This document shows, piece by piece, positions 29,606 to 39,076 of a stretch of 44,450 nucleotides of DNA. The DNA lies in contig NZ_JAENRR010000041.1 in the NCBI RefSeq assembly GCF_016612505.1, forward strand, positions 1-44,450. The letters run 5' to 3'. Under the pieces are notes generated by a model that made no database searches, was not told the origin of the DNA, and saw nothing but the letters and a program-made list of their open reading frames with translations. Each line of letters opens with the position of its first letter. The stretch's first letter is position 1. The DNA is from Carboxylicivirga marina. GTDB lineage: Bacteria > Bacteroidota > Bacteroidia > Bacteroidales > Marinilabiliaceae. The position numbers and the translations under genes were made by a program.

Positions 29606-31717
29606 TTATAATAATTCTACTTTTCCTTTTGCTTCTTTTACTACATCAATGGCGATTTGCTTAGGTACACCTGCGTACTCTAAGAATTCCATTGATGATG
29701 TAGCACGTCCTGATGAAATAGTACGTAAAGCTGTAACATAACCAAACATCTCAGCCAAAGGCACCTTAGCTTTCACTACACGAGCTCCAGCTTTTGATTC
29801 CATACCTTCTACCTGACCACGACGCTTGTTGAAGTCACCAATAATATCACCCATGTACTCTTCTGGAGTAACAACCTCAACACGCATAATAGGCTCTAAC
29901 AATAGAGGCTTAGCTTGTGCTGATGCTGATTTAAACCCTTGACGAGCACAAATCTCAAATGATAACTGGTCTGAATCGACAGCGTGGAAAGAACCGTCAA
30001 ATACAGTTACTTTCAATGCTTCTACTTCACTACCACAAAGAACACCATTTAACATCGCTTCTTTGAAACCTTTCTCAATAGATGGGATAAATTCTTTAGG
30101 AATGTTACCACCTTTGATAATGCTTTCGAACTGAAGACCAGTTTTTCCTTCATCAGCAGGTCCCATACGGAACTGGATGTCGGCAAATTTACCACGACCA
30201 CCCGACTGCTTTTTGAATACTTCGCGAAGCTCAACTTCCTGAGTAATTGTTTCTTTGTATGTCACCTGAGGCTGACCCTGGTTACATTCTACTTTAAACT
30301 CACGCTTTAAACGGTCGATTAGTACCTCAAGGTGAAGCTCACCCATACCAGAGATAACTGTCTGACCAGTTTCGTCGTTAGTCTGAACGCGGAATGTTGG
30401 ATCCTCTTCAGCTAATTTACCAAGAGCAACACCTAACTTGTCCATATCTTTTTGCGACAATGGCTCAACAGCAACACCTATTACTGGCTCTGGGAAGTCC
30501 ATTGACTCAAGTACGATAGGGTGCTTCTCATCACAAAGAGTATCACCAGTACGAATATCTTTAAAACCTACACCTGCACAAATATCACCTGCTGAGATAA
30601 CCTCGCGTGGTAACTGCTTGTTAGATTTCATCTGATATAGACGAGAGATACGTTCTTTTTTGCTTGTACGTGTATTCAATACGTATGAACCAGCTTCGAT
30701 TTTACCAGAATAAACGCGCATAAATGCCAAACGACCTACGAATGGGTCAGTAGCAATTTTAAATGCTAACGCAGATAATGGCTCATCTTCGTCCATCTTA
30801 TATGTAACAGCTTCTTCAGTTCTTGGGTTAACACCTTCGATTTCACCAATATCACTTGGAGAAGGAAGGTACTGAATTACTGCATCCAATAAACGCTGTA
30901 CACCTTTGTTTTTAAAGGCTGAACCACACATCATTGGAGTAATCGTTTGAGCAATAGTTGCTTTACGAATTACTTCTAGCATCTGGTCACGTGTGATCGA
31001 ATCAGGATCTTCAAAATACATCTCCATCAACGCATCATCGTGCTCAGCTACTGCTTCAACTAATTTCCCTCTCCACTCTTCAGCTTCTGCTTTCAAGTTT
31101 TCAGGAATTTCCTGAAGCTCGTAACGTGAACCCATTTGCTCATCGTCAAACCACACTACAGCTTTGTTTTCGATCAAGTCGATAACTCCCTCGAAAGTCT
31201 CTTCAGCTCCGATAGGAATTTGCAACGGTACAGGATTTGCACCTAACATCTCACGAACCTGACGTACAACTTCAAAGAAGTTAGCACCTGAACGGTCCAT
31301 TTTGTTAACAAAACCGATACGAGGCACATTGTATTTGTTAGCCTGACGCCATACAGTTTCTGACTGAGGCTCTACACCACCTACCGCACAAAATAATGCT
31401 ACAGCACCATCAAGTACACGTAATGAACGCTCTACCTCTACCGTAAAATCAACGTGACCCGGGGTATCAATGATGTTGACTTTGTTTTCAACACCTTCAT
31501 AAATCCAGTTGGTTGTAACAGCAGCAGAAGTAATGGTAATACCACGCTCTTGCTCTTGCTCCATCCAGTCCATTGTAGCCGCACCATCGTGTACCTCACC
31601 AATTTTGTGAGTGATACCGGTATAAAACAAGATACGCTCTGTAGTCGTTGTTTTACCAGCATCGATGTGGGCCATAATCCCAATATTTCTGGTCTTTTTA
31701 AGATCTGCCTTTCCCAT
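29606..31717 (-). CDS. fusA: Elongation factor G
   Basis: GTPase that drives translocation of tRNAs and mRNA. 703 residues. G1 [15 protein letters not shown] is at 16-30, switch I follows with [13 protein letters not shown]3 is DTPGHVDF and G4 is NKMDRSGAN. Domains II-V follow, including the tip region of domain IV and the [15 protein letters not shown] end. It lies between rpsG and rpsJ. Confidence 0.98.
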   Translation of the reverse strand: MGKADLKKTRNIGIMAHIDAGKTTTTERILFYTGITHKIGEVHDGAATMDWMEQEQERGITITSAAVTTNWIYEGVENKVNIIDTPGHVDFTVEVERSLRVLDGAVALFCAVGGVEPQSETVWRQANKYNVPRIGFVNKMDRSGANFFEVVRQVREMLGANPVPLQIPIGAEETFEGVIDLIENKAVVWFDDEQMGSRYELQEIPENLKAEAEEWRGKLVEAVAEHDDALMEMYFEDPDSITRDQMLEVIRKATIAQTITPMMCGSAFKNKGVQRLLDAVIQYLPSPSDIGEIEGVNPRTEEAVTYKMDEDEPLSALAFKIATDPFVGRLAFMRVYSGKIEAGSYVLNTRTSKKERISRLYQMKSNKQLPREVISAGDICAGVGFKDIRTGDTLCDEKHPIVLESMDFPEPVIGVAVEPLSQKDMDKLGVALGKLAEEDPTFRVQTNDETGQTVISGMGELHLEVLIDRLKREFKVECNQGQPQVTYKETITQEVELREVFKKQSGGRGKFADIQFRMGPADEGKTGLQFESIIKGGNIPKEFIPSIEKGFKEAMLNGVLCGSEVEALKVTVFDGSFHAVDSDQLSFEICARQGFKSASAQAKPLLLEPIMRVEVVTPEEYMGDIIGDFNKRRGQVEGMESKAGARVVKAKVPLAEMFGYVTALRTISSGRATSSMEFLEYAGVPKQIAIDVVKEAKGKVELL

Positions 31718-31742
31718 GACAATAATTTCTTAACTAATTAGA

Positions 31743-32219
31743 TTAAAATCTGAAGTGAGCAAATGCACGGTTAGCTTCAGCCATCTTATGCATGTCTTCT
31801 TTCTTCTTGAAGGCACCGCCTTCTAAATTATATGCAGCAACAATTTCAGCAGACAATTTCTCTGCCATTGATTTTCCGCTACGCTTGCGAGCGAAAAGAA
31901 TCATGTGCTTCATGCCGATAGATACTTTTCTAGACGGACGAATTTCAGTTGGAACCTGAAAAGTAGCGCCACCAACACGACGGCTTTTAACCTCCACCGC
32001 TGGAGTAATGTTTTCAAGTGCTTTTTTGAAAATTTCCAATACTGGCTTTCCTTCTTTCTCTGCTTTATCGGCCATACGGTCCATAGCATCGTAAAAGATT
32101 TTGAAAGCGATTGATTTCTTACCGTCCAACATCATGTTATTCACAAACTGAGTAACTGTCTGATCGTTGAACTTTGGATCCGGAAGGAGGATCCTCTTTT
32201 TTGGTTTACTTTTTCTCAT
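31743..32219 (-). CDS. rpsG: 30S ribosomal protein S7
   Basis: Head-assembly protein at the E site. 158 residues: [60 protein letters not shown] and the C-terminal [12 protein letters not shown]. In E. coli S7 represses the str operon; here this is unknown. Confidence 0.98.
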   Translation of the reverse strand: MRKSKPKKRILLPDPKFNDQTVTQFVNNMMLDGKKSIAFKIFYDAMDRMADKAEKEGKPVLEIFKKALENITPAVEVKSRRVGGATFQVPTEIRPSRKVSIGMKHMILFARKRSGKSMAEKLSAEIVAAYNLEGGAFKKKEDMHKMAEANRAFAHFRF

Positions 32220-32270
32220 CTTCTCTTTTGTTTACTTTGTTATTCTTCTTGGCTGTTATTACTAGTCTTC

Positions 32271-32286
32271 AATGTTTAAACATTTA
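32271..32286. repeat. TGTTTAAACATTTA palindromic motif
   Basis: The 14-bp palindrome AATGTTTAAACATT at 32271-32284 lies between rpsG and rpsL. The 14 bases TGTTTAAACATTTA (32273-32286) recur exactly at 29262-29275, just upstream of the rplC start. Confidence 0.5.
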
Positions 32287-32335
32287 CTCATCCAGTGCAC
32301 TAACCAAGTAAACAACGCACTTCACAATGTCTTAA

Positions 32336-32719
32336 TTACTTTTTAGCAGCCTTTGGTTTCTTAGTACCATACTTTGAACGGCGCTGCGTACGACCGTCTA
32401 CTCCTGATGCATCTAACGCGCCACGAACTAAGTGGTAACGTACACCCGGAAGATCTTTGACACGACCACCACGTACTAACACAATAGAGTGTTCCTGTAG
32501 GTTGTGACCTTCTCCTGGAATGTAAGCGTTAACCTCTTTTCCGTTGGTTAAACGCACCCTTGCTACCTTCCTCATGGCTGAGTTAGGCTTCTTTGGTGTA
32601 GTAGTATACACCCTCACACACACACCTCGTCTCTGAGGACATGCGTCTAAAGCACGTGACTTACTTTTTTCCACCTGCTTTGTTCGTCCTTTTCTAACTA
32701 ACTGATGAATTGTTGGCAT
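32336..32719 (-). CDS. rpsL: 30S ribosomal protein S12
   Basis: Decoding-centre protein; streptomycin-resistance sites lie in it. The start chosen is ATG at 32719 ([14 protein letters not shown]), because the 26 residues before it in the open frame are not S12-like. It is 127 residues long. Decoding loops [18 protein letters not shown] and [20 protein letters not shown] are intact, with wild-type-looking Lys residues, so no resistance substitution is seen. It is the first gene of the cluster. Confidence 0.97.
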   Translation of the reverse strand: MPTIHQLVRKGRTKQVEKSKSRALDACPQRRGVCVRVYTTTPKKPNSAMRKVARVRLTNGKEVNAYIPGEGHNLQEHSIVLVRGGRVKDLPGVRYHLVRGALDASGVDGRTQRRSKYGTKKPKAAKK

Positions 32720-32765
32720 AAAATTTAAATATATTGTATTAAACAATTTCGTTTTAAACGGGGTG

Positions 32766-32773
32766 CAAAGGTA
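32766..32773 (-). promoter_or_regulatory. Proximal -7 box (TACCTTTG) of the ribosomal cluster
   Basis: On the minus strand TACCTTTG followed by CA matches the Bacteroidota -7 consensus, 46 bases before the rpsL ATG. No clear -33 TTTG is seen. Confidence 0.5.
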
Positions 32774-32839
32774 CACTAATACCTTGTAAAACCCCACTGA
32801 TTTTCAGCCTTTTTGACAATTTTAGACAAAAAAGCGCTG

Positions 32840-32847
32840 CAAAAGTA
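32840..32847 (-). promoter_or_regulatory. Distal -7 box (TACTTTTG) of the ribosomal cluster
   Basis: On the minus strand TACTTTTG followed by CA matches the -7 consensus, about 120 bases before the rpsL ATG. With the box at 32766 it suggests tandem promoters for the cluster. Confidence 0.5.
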
Positions 32848-33037
32848 CTAATTTCCAATGGAAAATAGATACTCGAAGCTTTAAAAAATTCTAAATTATT
32901 TTATTTTTTCTCTTTGGAAAACAATTTGTTAGTTGCATTTCATTGCAAGAATGAACATGTTTGCACACTTATCAACAAGCTGGCCCTTGCATAACCTTTT
33001 TCATGCCCTATTTTCGTTGTTTCAAAAATCAATTAAC

Positions 33038-34591
33038 ATGAACAGGTATTTTTCATTAGTATTATTCCTAGCTTTTACAATTCTTAAACCTACCTATTCG
33101 CAAGATGAGATAGAAAAAGCTTTAAAAACAATTAATCAATCTTCACTTCAAGCAGAACTAACTTTCCTATCCTCAGACTGGTTTGAAGGCCGAGAGGCTT
33201 GCACAAGAGGGGCCTATATGGCTGCCGACTATTTAGCATCACTTTACCAATCAAGTAAACTTGCTCCATTTAACGAACACTCGTATTTTCAGGACGTACC
33301 CCTACTTATAGCCAGTCAACCGATTGAGGCCACTATCTCGATGCAAAATGAATTATTGAGTAAAACCTATTCATTTCCAACCCACTTTAGGGCTGAACGT
33401 ATCACCGAATCTTTTAACGTCGATTCTGAAATTATATGGGGCGGTTTTGGCATTAATGATGATAACTTCAAAGAAATCAACCTTAAGAATAGTAAAGGCA
33501 AAATACTAATACGCTTATCGGGATTACCTCAAACTACAGAAAACAGCCAACTAAAAGAACTTTTAGATTCTAAAAACACACAACAATGGCATCAGGTTAA
33601 AAGTGACGTTTTAAAGAAGTCAGGGGTTGTTGCCGTATTTGAATATGACTTGAGTAATCCTTACCTTAAAGAGTCATTTGAGAATACAGAAATACTTGAA
33701 GCGCCCACTGAAAAAGAATTAAACAAACGTTCATCAGGCATTTATAAAAAAAACCTGTTCTTGCCAGATGATAAAAAAAACTCACCTTATTATTATAAGG
33801 TATCAAAAGCCTTACTATCAGATTTAATTCCAAACTTTGACCAGTTTATTGAGAAGTACCTGAGCGACATACAAAACTTAAAAACCACAGCACAACTAAA
33901 GACCAATTACAATTCTATTGAGCTTAATGCTAAAGCTAATGTTTCGCTTAAAAAATGCAGAAATGTAATTGCAGTTATTGAAGGCTCTGAAAAACCAGAT
34001 GAAATCATTGTAGTAGGAGCACATTACGATCACTTAGGCAGTTATGATGGTTACATATGGAATGGAGCTGATGATAATGGTTCGGGGGCAATAGGGACAG
34101 TAGCGATAGCCCGCGCATTTATGGAAACTGGCATTCAACCTAAGCGCACGGTTATCTTTTGCAATTGGACAGCCGAGGAAAGAGGGTTGTTAGGCTCGCG
34201 ATTTTTCGTGAATACATTTAAAGATATTCATAAGGTTATTTACTACCATAACTATGACATGATAGGTCGCAGTTATAATTATGAGCAAGCAGATTCTGCT
34301 GTTACTTTATTATATACAAAGAGCTGGCCTCAGGCAGAAGAGTTATGCAAAACATATAATGACAAGTATCAATTAGGCTTGAAGATTAATTATAGCGCAT
34401 GGGATAATCCAACAAGCGGGAGCGACAATGCACCCTTTGCGAAAAAAGGAATTCCTATTATGTGGTTCCATACAGGCGGACATGAATCGTATCACATGCC
34501 AAGTGATCATGTCGACCGAATCGACTGGCAGAAGTTTGAAGCTATTGTAAAAACAAGCTTTCTGAGTCTTTGGAACTTAGCTAACGAATAG
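33038..34591 (+). CDS. Secreted M28-family metallopeptidase
   Basis: Zinc-dependent aminopeptidase-like enzyme acting outside the inner membrane. The start chosen is ATG at 33038, which opens a Sec signal peptide (MNRYFSLVLFLAFTILKPTYSQ). The longer frame from 32933 has no such pattern. It is 517 residues long. A PA-like insert region occupies about 100-300. The catalytic M28 domain starts near 315: GAHYDHLG (about 327, His and Asp ligands), GADDNGSG (about 344), EERGLLGS (about 380, catalytic and ligand Glu), YDMIGR, and the last His in GGHESYHMPSDHVDRI. The family includes Leu and carboxypeptidase-like enzymes, so the substrate is unknown. It is divergent from rpsL. Confidence 0.9.
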   Translation: MNRYFSLVLFLAFTILKPTYSQDEIEKALKTINQSSLQAELTFLSSDWFEGREACTRGAYMAADYLASLYQSSKLAPFNEHSYFQDVPLLIASQPIEATISMQNELLSKTYSFPTHFRAERITESFNVDSEIIWGGFGINDDNFKEINLKNSKGKILIRLSGLPQTTENSQLKELLDSKNTQQWHQVKSDVLKKSGVVAVFEYDLSNPYLKESFENTEILEAPTEKELNKRSSGIYKKNLFLPDDKKNSPYYYKVSKALLSDLIPNFDQFIEKYLSDIQNLKTTAQLKTNYNSIELNAKANVSLKKCRNVIAVIEGSEKPDEIIVVGAHYDHLGSYDGYIWNGADDNGSGAIGTVAIARAFMETGIQPKRTVIFCNWTAEERGLLGSRFFVNTFKDIHKVIYYHNYDMIGRSYNYEQADSAVTLLYTKSWPQAEELCKTYNDKYQLGLKINYSAWDNPTSGSDNAPFAKKGIPIMWFHTGGHESYHMPSDHVDRIDWQKFEAIVKTSFLSLWNLANE

Positions 34592-34642
34592 TCGAAATTG
34601 CAATTGGTGAACTTTTATTAGGTGCAATGGAATTTTATGCTT

Positions 34643-34650
34643 TATCTTTG
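34643..34650 (+). promoter_or_regulatory. -7 promoter box (TATCTTTG) for fabD
   Basis: Same box and following CC as at hisS. Transcription starting just after it would leave a leader of about 170 bases before the fabD ATG. Confidence 0.55.
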
Positions 34651-34656
34651 CCACGA

Positions 34657-34825
34657 TAAATTAAAAGAATTAATGGCTCTCGTCAACCGTGAGCCTTTGT
34701 TGTTTATCAACATAAGGCAGCTAATACCGGGATGATAGCGATTGAAACTTAACTTATTAAGCAGGTCACTTTTATAATTAACGTTCTTAACAACACCAGT
34801 GGTCTGCCTTATTAAAAAAGCAATT
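34657..34825 (+). promoter_or_regulatory. Candidate structured leader RNA of fabD
   Basis: Several stems can be drawn: GGCTC/GAGCC (34675-34679 with 34690-34694), TGTTG/CAACA around 34700-34712, and a 10-bp stem with two G-U pairs joining 34761-34770 to 34798-34807. A perfect 9-bp pairing joins ATAAGGCAG (34712-34720) with CTGCCTTAT (34804-34812). The last two share bases 34804-34807, so they exclude each other. This resembles a switchable leader, but I recognise no riboswitch class and no terminator U-run. Confidence 0.4.
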
Positions 34826-35716
34826 ATGAAAGCATTTGTATTTCCGGGCCAGGGTGCCCAATACGTTGGAATGGGTAAAGATTTATACGACAACTCACCA
34901 ATGGCAAAGGAACTATTTGAAAAAGCAAATGAAATTTTAGGATTTCGCATTACTGACTTAATGTTTGAAGGTACCGATGAAGACCTAAAACAAACAAAAG
35001 TAACGCAACCAGCAATCTTTTTACATTCGGTAATACTAGCTAAAACACTTGGCGAAACTTTTAAGCCAGAAATGACTGCCGGTCACTCATTGGGTGAGTT
35101 TTCTGCATTGGTATCAGCTGGTGCCATGAATTTTGAGGATGGCTTAAAATTAGTTTCGCAGCGAGCACAAGCGATGCAAAAAGCATGCGAGATTGAACCT
35201 TCTACCATGGCCGCTATCGTAGGATTGGAAGATTCCATTGTTGAAGAAGTGTGCCAGAGCATTGACGAGGTAGTGGTTGCTGCCAACTATAACTGCCCTG
35301 GGCAATTGGTTATCTCTGGATCTTTTGCCGGTATCGATAAAGCTTGTGAGGCCTTAACTGAAAAAGGTGCTAAACGCGCTATTAAATTGCCTGTTGGAGG
35401 AGCATTCCACTCACCTTTGATGGAGCCTGCAAGAACTGAGTTAGCTGCAGCTATTGAAGCCACTGAGTTTAATACGCCAGTTTGTCCGGTGTACCAAAAT
35501 GTAAATGCTAAAGCTGTTACTGACCCGGCAACTATAAAAGAAAATTTAGTTGCTCAATTAACCGCTCCTGTTCGCTGGACACAAACAGTTCAGAATATGA
35601 TTGCAGATGGTGTTTCATCATTTACAGAGGTTGGCCCAGGTAAAGTATTACAAGGCTTAGTGAAAAAGGTAGATCGTAAGATGCCTACCGAAGGGTTCAG
35701 CACTTATCAAGGATAA
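34826..35716 (+). CDS. fabD: Malonyl-CoA:ACP transacylase
   Basis: Transfers malonyl from CoA to acyl carrier protein, loading the extender unit for fatty acid synthesis. The start chosen is ATG at 34826 (MKAFVFPGQGAQYVGMGKDL), where family members begin; the open frame extends 9 codons upstream without support. It is 296 residues long. Nucleophile Ser88 lies in GHSLGE, preceded by QPAIF; the active-site His is at about 194 in GGAFHSPLM, and the GPGKVLQGL end is present. It ends at a shared terminator with the convergent acs. Confidence 0.96.
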   Translation: MKAFVFPGQGAQYVGMGKDLYDNSPMAKELFEKANEILGFRITDLMFEGTDEDLKQTKVTQPAIFLHSVILAKTLGETFKPEMTAGHSLGEFSALVSAGAMNFEDGLKLVSQRAQAMQKACEIEPSTMAAIVGLEDSIVEEVCQSIDEVVVAANYNCPGQLVISGSFAGIDKACEALTEKGAKRAIKLPVGGAFHSPLMEPARTELAAAIEATEFNTPVCPVYQNVNAKAVTDPATIKENLVAQLTAPVRWTQTVQNMIADGVSSFTEVGPGKVLQGLVKKVDRKMPTEGFSTYQG

Positions 35717-35760
35717 AAAAACAGACTGTTAGTTCATTAAACTAATAGATTGATAGATAT

Positions 35761-35792
35761 AACAAAGGCAAGCATAACAGCTTGCCTTTGTT
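35761..35792. terminator. Bidirectional terminator between fabD and acs
   Basis: A perfect 13-bp stem (35761-35773 with 35780-35792) with loop ATAACA lies between the convergent stops. There is no long U-run, but the symmetry fits use by both genes. Confidence 0.8.
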
Positions 35793-35798
35793 GTTTGG

Positions 35799-37688
35799 TT
35801 AATCATCCAATGTGCTTAAATCACCTTCATCTTCGCCTAATGCTCGTGCCTTTAAAACCCGACGCATGATTTTTCCACTACGTGTTTTTGGTAATGAATC
35901 TGCAAAAATAATTTCCTCAGGCCTTGCAATTGGCCCCATAACTTTCGCCACATGATCAAGCAACTCCTTAGCAAGTTCTTTATTACCTTCTTTTCCGGCC
36001 TTTAAAATAACATATACATGTATCCCGCTTCCTTTTAGCTCATGAGGCAAAGGAATAGCAGCAGCCTCCGCGACATCAGGATGGCTCACAGCCGCACTTT
36101 CGATTTCAGCAGTACCTAGGCGATAACCACTCACTTTAATCACATCATCACTTCGTCCAATTATCCAATAATACCCATCTTCATCTTTACGAGCAGAATC
36201 TCCGGCATGGTAATACTTTTGCTTCTCAAATTTTGACCAGTATGTTTCATTATATCGTTCATCATCACCCATAATGGTACGAGCCATACCTGGCCAAGGA
36301 TTTTTAATCACAAGGGCACCCACATCATTAGCTGCTACATCCTTTCCTTGCTCATCAACAACTCCTATTTCGTGCCCAAAGAAGGGTTTTGTGGCAGAAC
36401 CGGGTTTTAATGGTGTAATTGGTAATGGCGTAATGACGAAACCTCCTGTTTCTGTTTGCCACCAGGTATCCATTATAGGACATTGCTTATTTCCTACAAC
36501 CTCGTGATACCAGCGCCAGGCTTCTGGATTAATTGGCTCACCAACTGAACCCAGCAGCCTTAAAGAACTAATATCATGTCGGTTAACCCATGATTCGCCA
36601 TATCGCATTAATCCACGAATAGCTGTAGGCGATGTATATAAAACCGTAATCCCATATTTATCTATCATACGCCACCATCGATCGGGATAAGGGTGATTTG
36701 GAGCCCCTTCATACATAAAAATGGTAGAACCATTGATTAAGGGACCATATACCATGTAACTATGCCCTGTTATCCACCCCGGATCGGCCGCACACCACCA
36801 ACGATCTTCTGGTTTAATATCGAATACCATTCGGTGAGTGGCAGAGGTATAAACACTATAACCTCCATGAGTATGAACCAGACCTTTGGGTTTGCCCGTA
36901 GAACCAGAAGTGTATAATAAAAAGAGCATATCTTCAGCATCCATCTCCTCCGTCGCACACTTATGACTGGCAATAGGCAAGGCTTTTAAATCGTGATACC
37001 AATAATCGCGATCATTCTCCATGTATACCTCTTCACCTGTTCGCTTAACCGTGATACACACCTCCATGGTCGGTGATAATTCCATGGCTTTATTAACAAT
37101 GTCTTTTAGTTTAGTGGCTTTACCTCTTCGAAAACCCCCATCGGCGGTTATAACCACGCGGCTGTTAGCTGCATTAATACGCTCAGCCAGTGCCTCATGA
37201 CTAAAACCACCATATACTACGCTATGTGCTGCACCAATCTTAGCACAGGCCAACATAGCGAATATTTGCTCAGGTATTTGAGGCATGTAAATGGTGACAA
37301 TATCTCCTTTATGAACCCCCATCGCCTTAAGTATATTTGCAAATTCGGCCACTTCGCGGTTAAGGGCATGGTAAGAGTAAGTTTTTAAATCACCGGGTTC
37401 GCCCTCCCATATTAAAGCCAACTTGTTTCTGGTTGCTGTTTTTAAATGTCGATCGATGGCATTCTGAATGATATTGGTTTTACCACCTACAAACCATTTA
37501 TAAAAAGGATGCCTCGAATCATCCAACACTTTATCCCAAGGTTTATACCAATCTAATCGTTTGGCTTCATTAGCCCAAAATGTTTCACGGTCGGCAATTG
37601 ACTCATCATACAAGTCATCATAAGATTGAATGGTTGCATAGTTTTTTACATCTTCCGATGGGAAGACAAATTTTTTAGAATCCATCAT
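35799..37688 (-). CDS. acs: Acetyl-CoA synthetase, AMP-forming (or propionyl-CoA synthetase)
   Basis: Activates acetate to acetyl-CoA via acetyl-AMP. 629 residues, typical of the Acs/PrpE group. The N-terminal ACAS_N region is present. The P-loop-like LLYTSGSTGKPKGLVHTHGG is at about 256-275, the adenylate motif MDTWWQTETGG near 412, and YYHAGDSARKDEDGYYWIIG near 500. Lys606 in LPKTRSGKIMRR is the residue acetylated in regulated homologues. Trp in the acyl pocket motif (WWQTETGG) favours acetate. Start codons at 37688 and 37685 are adjacent; either works. Its downstream terminator is shared with fabD. Confidence 0.93.
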   Translation of the reverse strand: MMDSKKFVFPSEDVKNYATIQSYDDLYDESIADRETFWANEAKRLDWYKPWDKVLDDSRHPFYKWFVGGKTNIIQNAIDRHLKTATRNKLALIWEGEPGDLKTYSYHALNREVAEFANILKAMGVHKGDIVTIYMPQIPEQIFAMLACAKIGAAHSVVYGGFSHEALAERINAANSRVVITADGGFRRGKATKLKDIVNKAMELSPTMEVCITVKRTGEEVYMENDRDYWYHDLKALPIASHKCATEEMDAEDMLFLLYTSGSTGKPKGLVHTHGGYSVYTSATHRMVFDIKPEDRWWCAADPGWITGHSYMVYGPLINGSTIFMYEGAPNHPYPDRWWRMIDKYGITVLYTSPTAIRGLMRYGESWVNRHDISSLRLLGSVGEPINPEAWRWYHEVVGNKQCPIMDTWWQTETGGFVITPLPITPLKPGSATKPFFGHEIGVVDEQGKDVAANDVGALVIKNPWPGMARTIMGDDERYNETYWSKFEKQKYYHAGDSARKDEDGYYWIIGRSDDVIKVSGYRLGTAEIESAAVSHPDVAEAAAIPLPHELKGSGIHVYVILKAGKEGNKELAKELLDHVAKVMGPIARPEEIIFADSLPKTRSGKIMRRVLKARALGEDEGDLSTLDD

Positions 37689-37859
37689 GGAATTTTCAGT
37701 TTATCTCTCGATTAATAATGTGATTGTCATCAAGATATAAACTGATACGAAGATTTTCAACTATTACAGACCTTTTATTCTCTTATAGTACTCAACAAAA
37801 CCATCTATTGCCTATTGAATATATTTTTGTTTCTTTATATTAAAACCAGTCTGTAGGAT

Positions 37860-39050
37860 ATGCAAACTAAATATCTCACTTTAGCAATTGTATACTTTTG
37901 TCTATCACTTTCGAGCAATGGACAGAATATTGACAAACAAATCAAACAATACATTAAAGATAATCAGCCTGAAGAAGCTCTTCATCTAATAAACAATCAT
38001 CCTGATACAAAAAGTAATACAAATCACGATAATCTTGTTTTATTTCAAAAAAAGTTCCTGAATAAAAAGACCAATATTGAGAACTTTAATCCTTTACTAC
38101 TGGACTCTTTTATACAGATTTTAAAAAAGGCAGATATAACAAGAGAAATCAATTGGCACACTACCGCTTCTAATTCATTTTATGCATACCAATTAATAGA
38201 CCTTCCAAGAGTTAGTTTAATGGGTTGTAAAGTACTAGAAAAGGAGATTAAGCAGAAGAATTTAAATACTTCCAAACTACTGCTTTCGCATCTTATTTGG
38301 ATGACATCGGAACTAAAGTTTTATAACAATTCTCTTTCCTCTAAATTACTCCCTTCATCACAGACATACTCCTCGGACTATAGCAAACACAGAATGGAAG
38401 CCAGTCACATCACTAATAAATACGATCTTAAAACAGAACAAGCCATAAGACACCTCTTTTTCAAAAACATTTCCAACCTTGCAATATTAGCCTCAGAAAA
38501 TAAGGACACAACACTGACTAATAATATATTTAAATATGCTATTTTATCAGGTCAACCATTACCACCTATCAACTACTTAAAAATTCTGTACCAGGCCGAA
38601 TCCAATGATGAAATTCAATTCTACCATACACAAATAGCTAGTCACCTCAACTACTTTTCATACGACAACATAGTTAAACTATGTATTTTAACAGATAGAA
38701 CAGTACTCTTCGCCATTAAAAAACAATACGAAACCAGTGGTTTGCAAACAAACGACCTCATTTTGGCCAACATCAACCTTTATTTAAAAGACATTGTCAA
38801 AGCAAAAGAACTATTTAGCCAAATTGAAAAATCGCAGCATAATTTTCCAATTGCGCTAATAGCAACCAGCTACCTGTCTTTTGCCCAAAACCAGTTAGCA
38901 AAAAGAGAATTACCTGAAGTTGAACTAATTGAACTCTTCACATTGGCTAAGAATTATTTCATTGAAGCCAATAAAACCAACCCTTCTCAAAAAAATATAG
39001 AGCAGATCCACCCTTGTGACAATTGCATTACTATTGCTCAACAATCATAA
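37860..39050 (+). CDS. Hypothetical secreted helix-repeat protein
   Basis: 396 residues that I do not recognise. Residues 1-22 are a signal peptide (MQTKYLTLAIVYFCLSLSSNGQ), so it is exported. The rest is helical and polar. KQIKQYIKDNQPEEALHLIN (about 25-45) and KDIVKAKELFSQIEKS, NYFIEANKTNPSQKNI near the end read like degenerate tetratricopeptide helices. It ends DNCITIAQQS. Coding is AT-rich, like the other accessory genes. It stands alone on + between two minus-strand genes. A TPR-like scaffold role is only a guess. Confidence 0.5.
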   Translation: MQTKYLTLAIVYFCLSLSSNGQNIDKQIKQYIKDNQPEEALHLINNHPDTKSNTNHDNLVLFQKKFLNKKTNIENFNPLLLDSFIQILKKADITREINWHTTASNSFYAYQLIDLPRVSLMGCKVLEKEIKQKNLNTSKLLLSHLIWMTSELKFYNNSLSSKLLPSSQTYSSDYSKHRMEASHITNKYDLKTEQAIRHLFFKNISNLAILASENKDTTLTNNIFKYAILSGQPLPPINYLKILYQAESNDEIQFYHTQIASHLNYFSYDNIVKLCILTDRTVLFAIKKQYETSGLQTNDLILANINLYLKDIVKAKELFSQIEKSQHNFPIALIATSYLSFAQNQLAKRELPEVELIELFTLAKNYFIEANKTNPSQKNIEQIHPCDNCITIAQQS

Positions 39051-39076
39051 TGACTGCATAGATTGGTTTCCTTTTA

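Noticed and set aside
32933-33037. 35-residue N-terminal extension of the M28 peptidase
   Set aside because: The signal peptide begins at the ATG at 33038; the extension has no export or family features.
34657-34825. Known riboswitch (TPP, cobalamin, SAM) or 6S RNA
   Set aside because: None of the core motifs of those classes was recognisable, and there is no terminal U-run.
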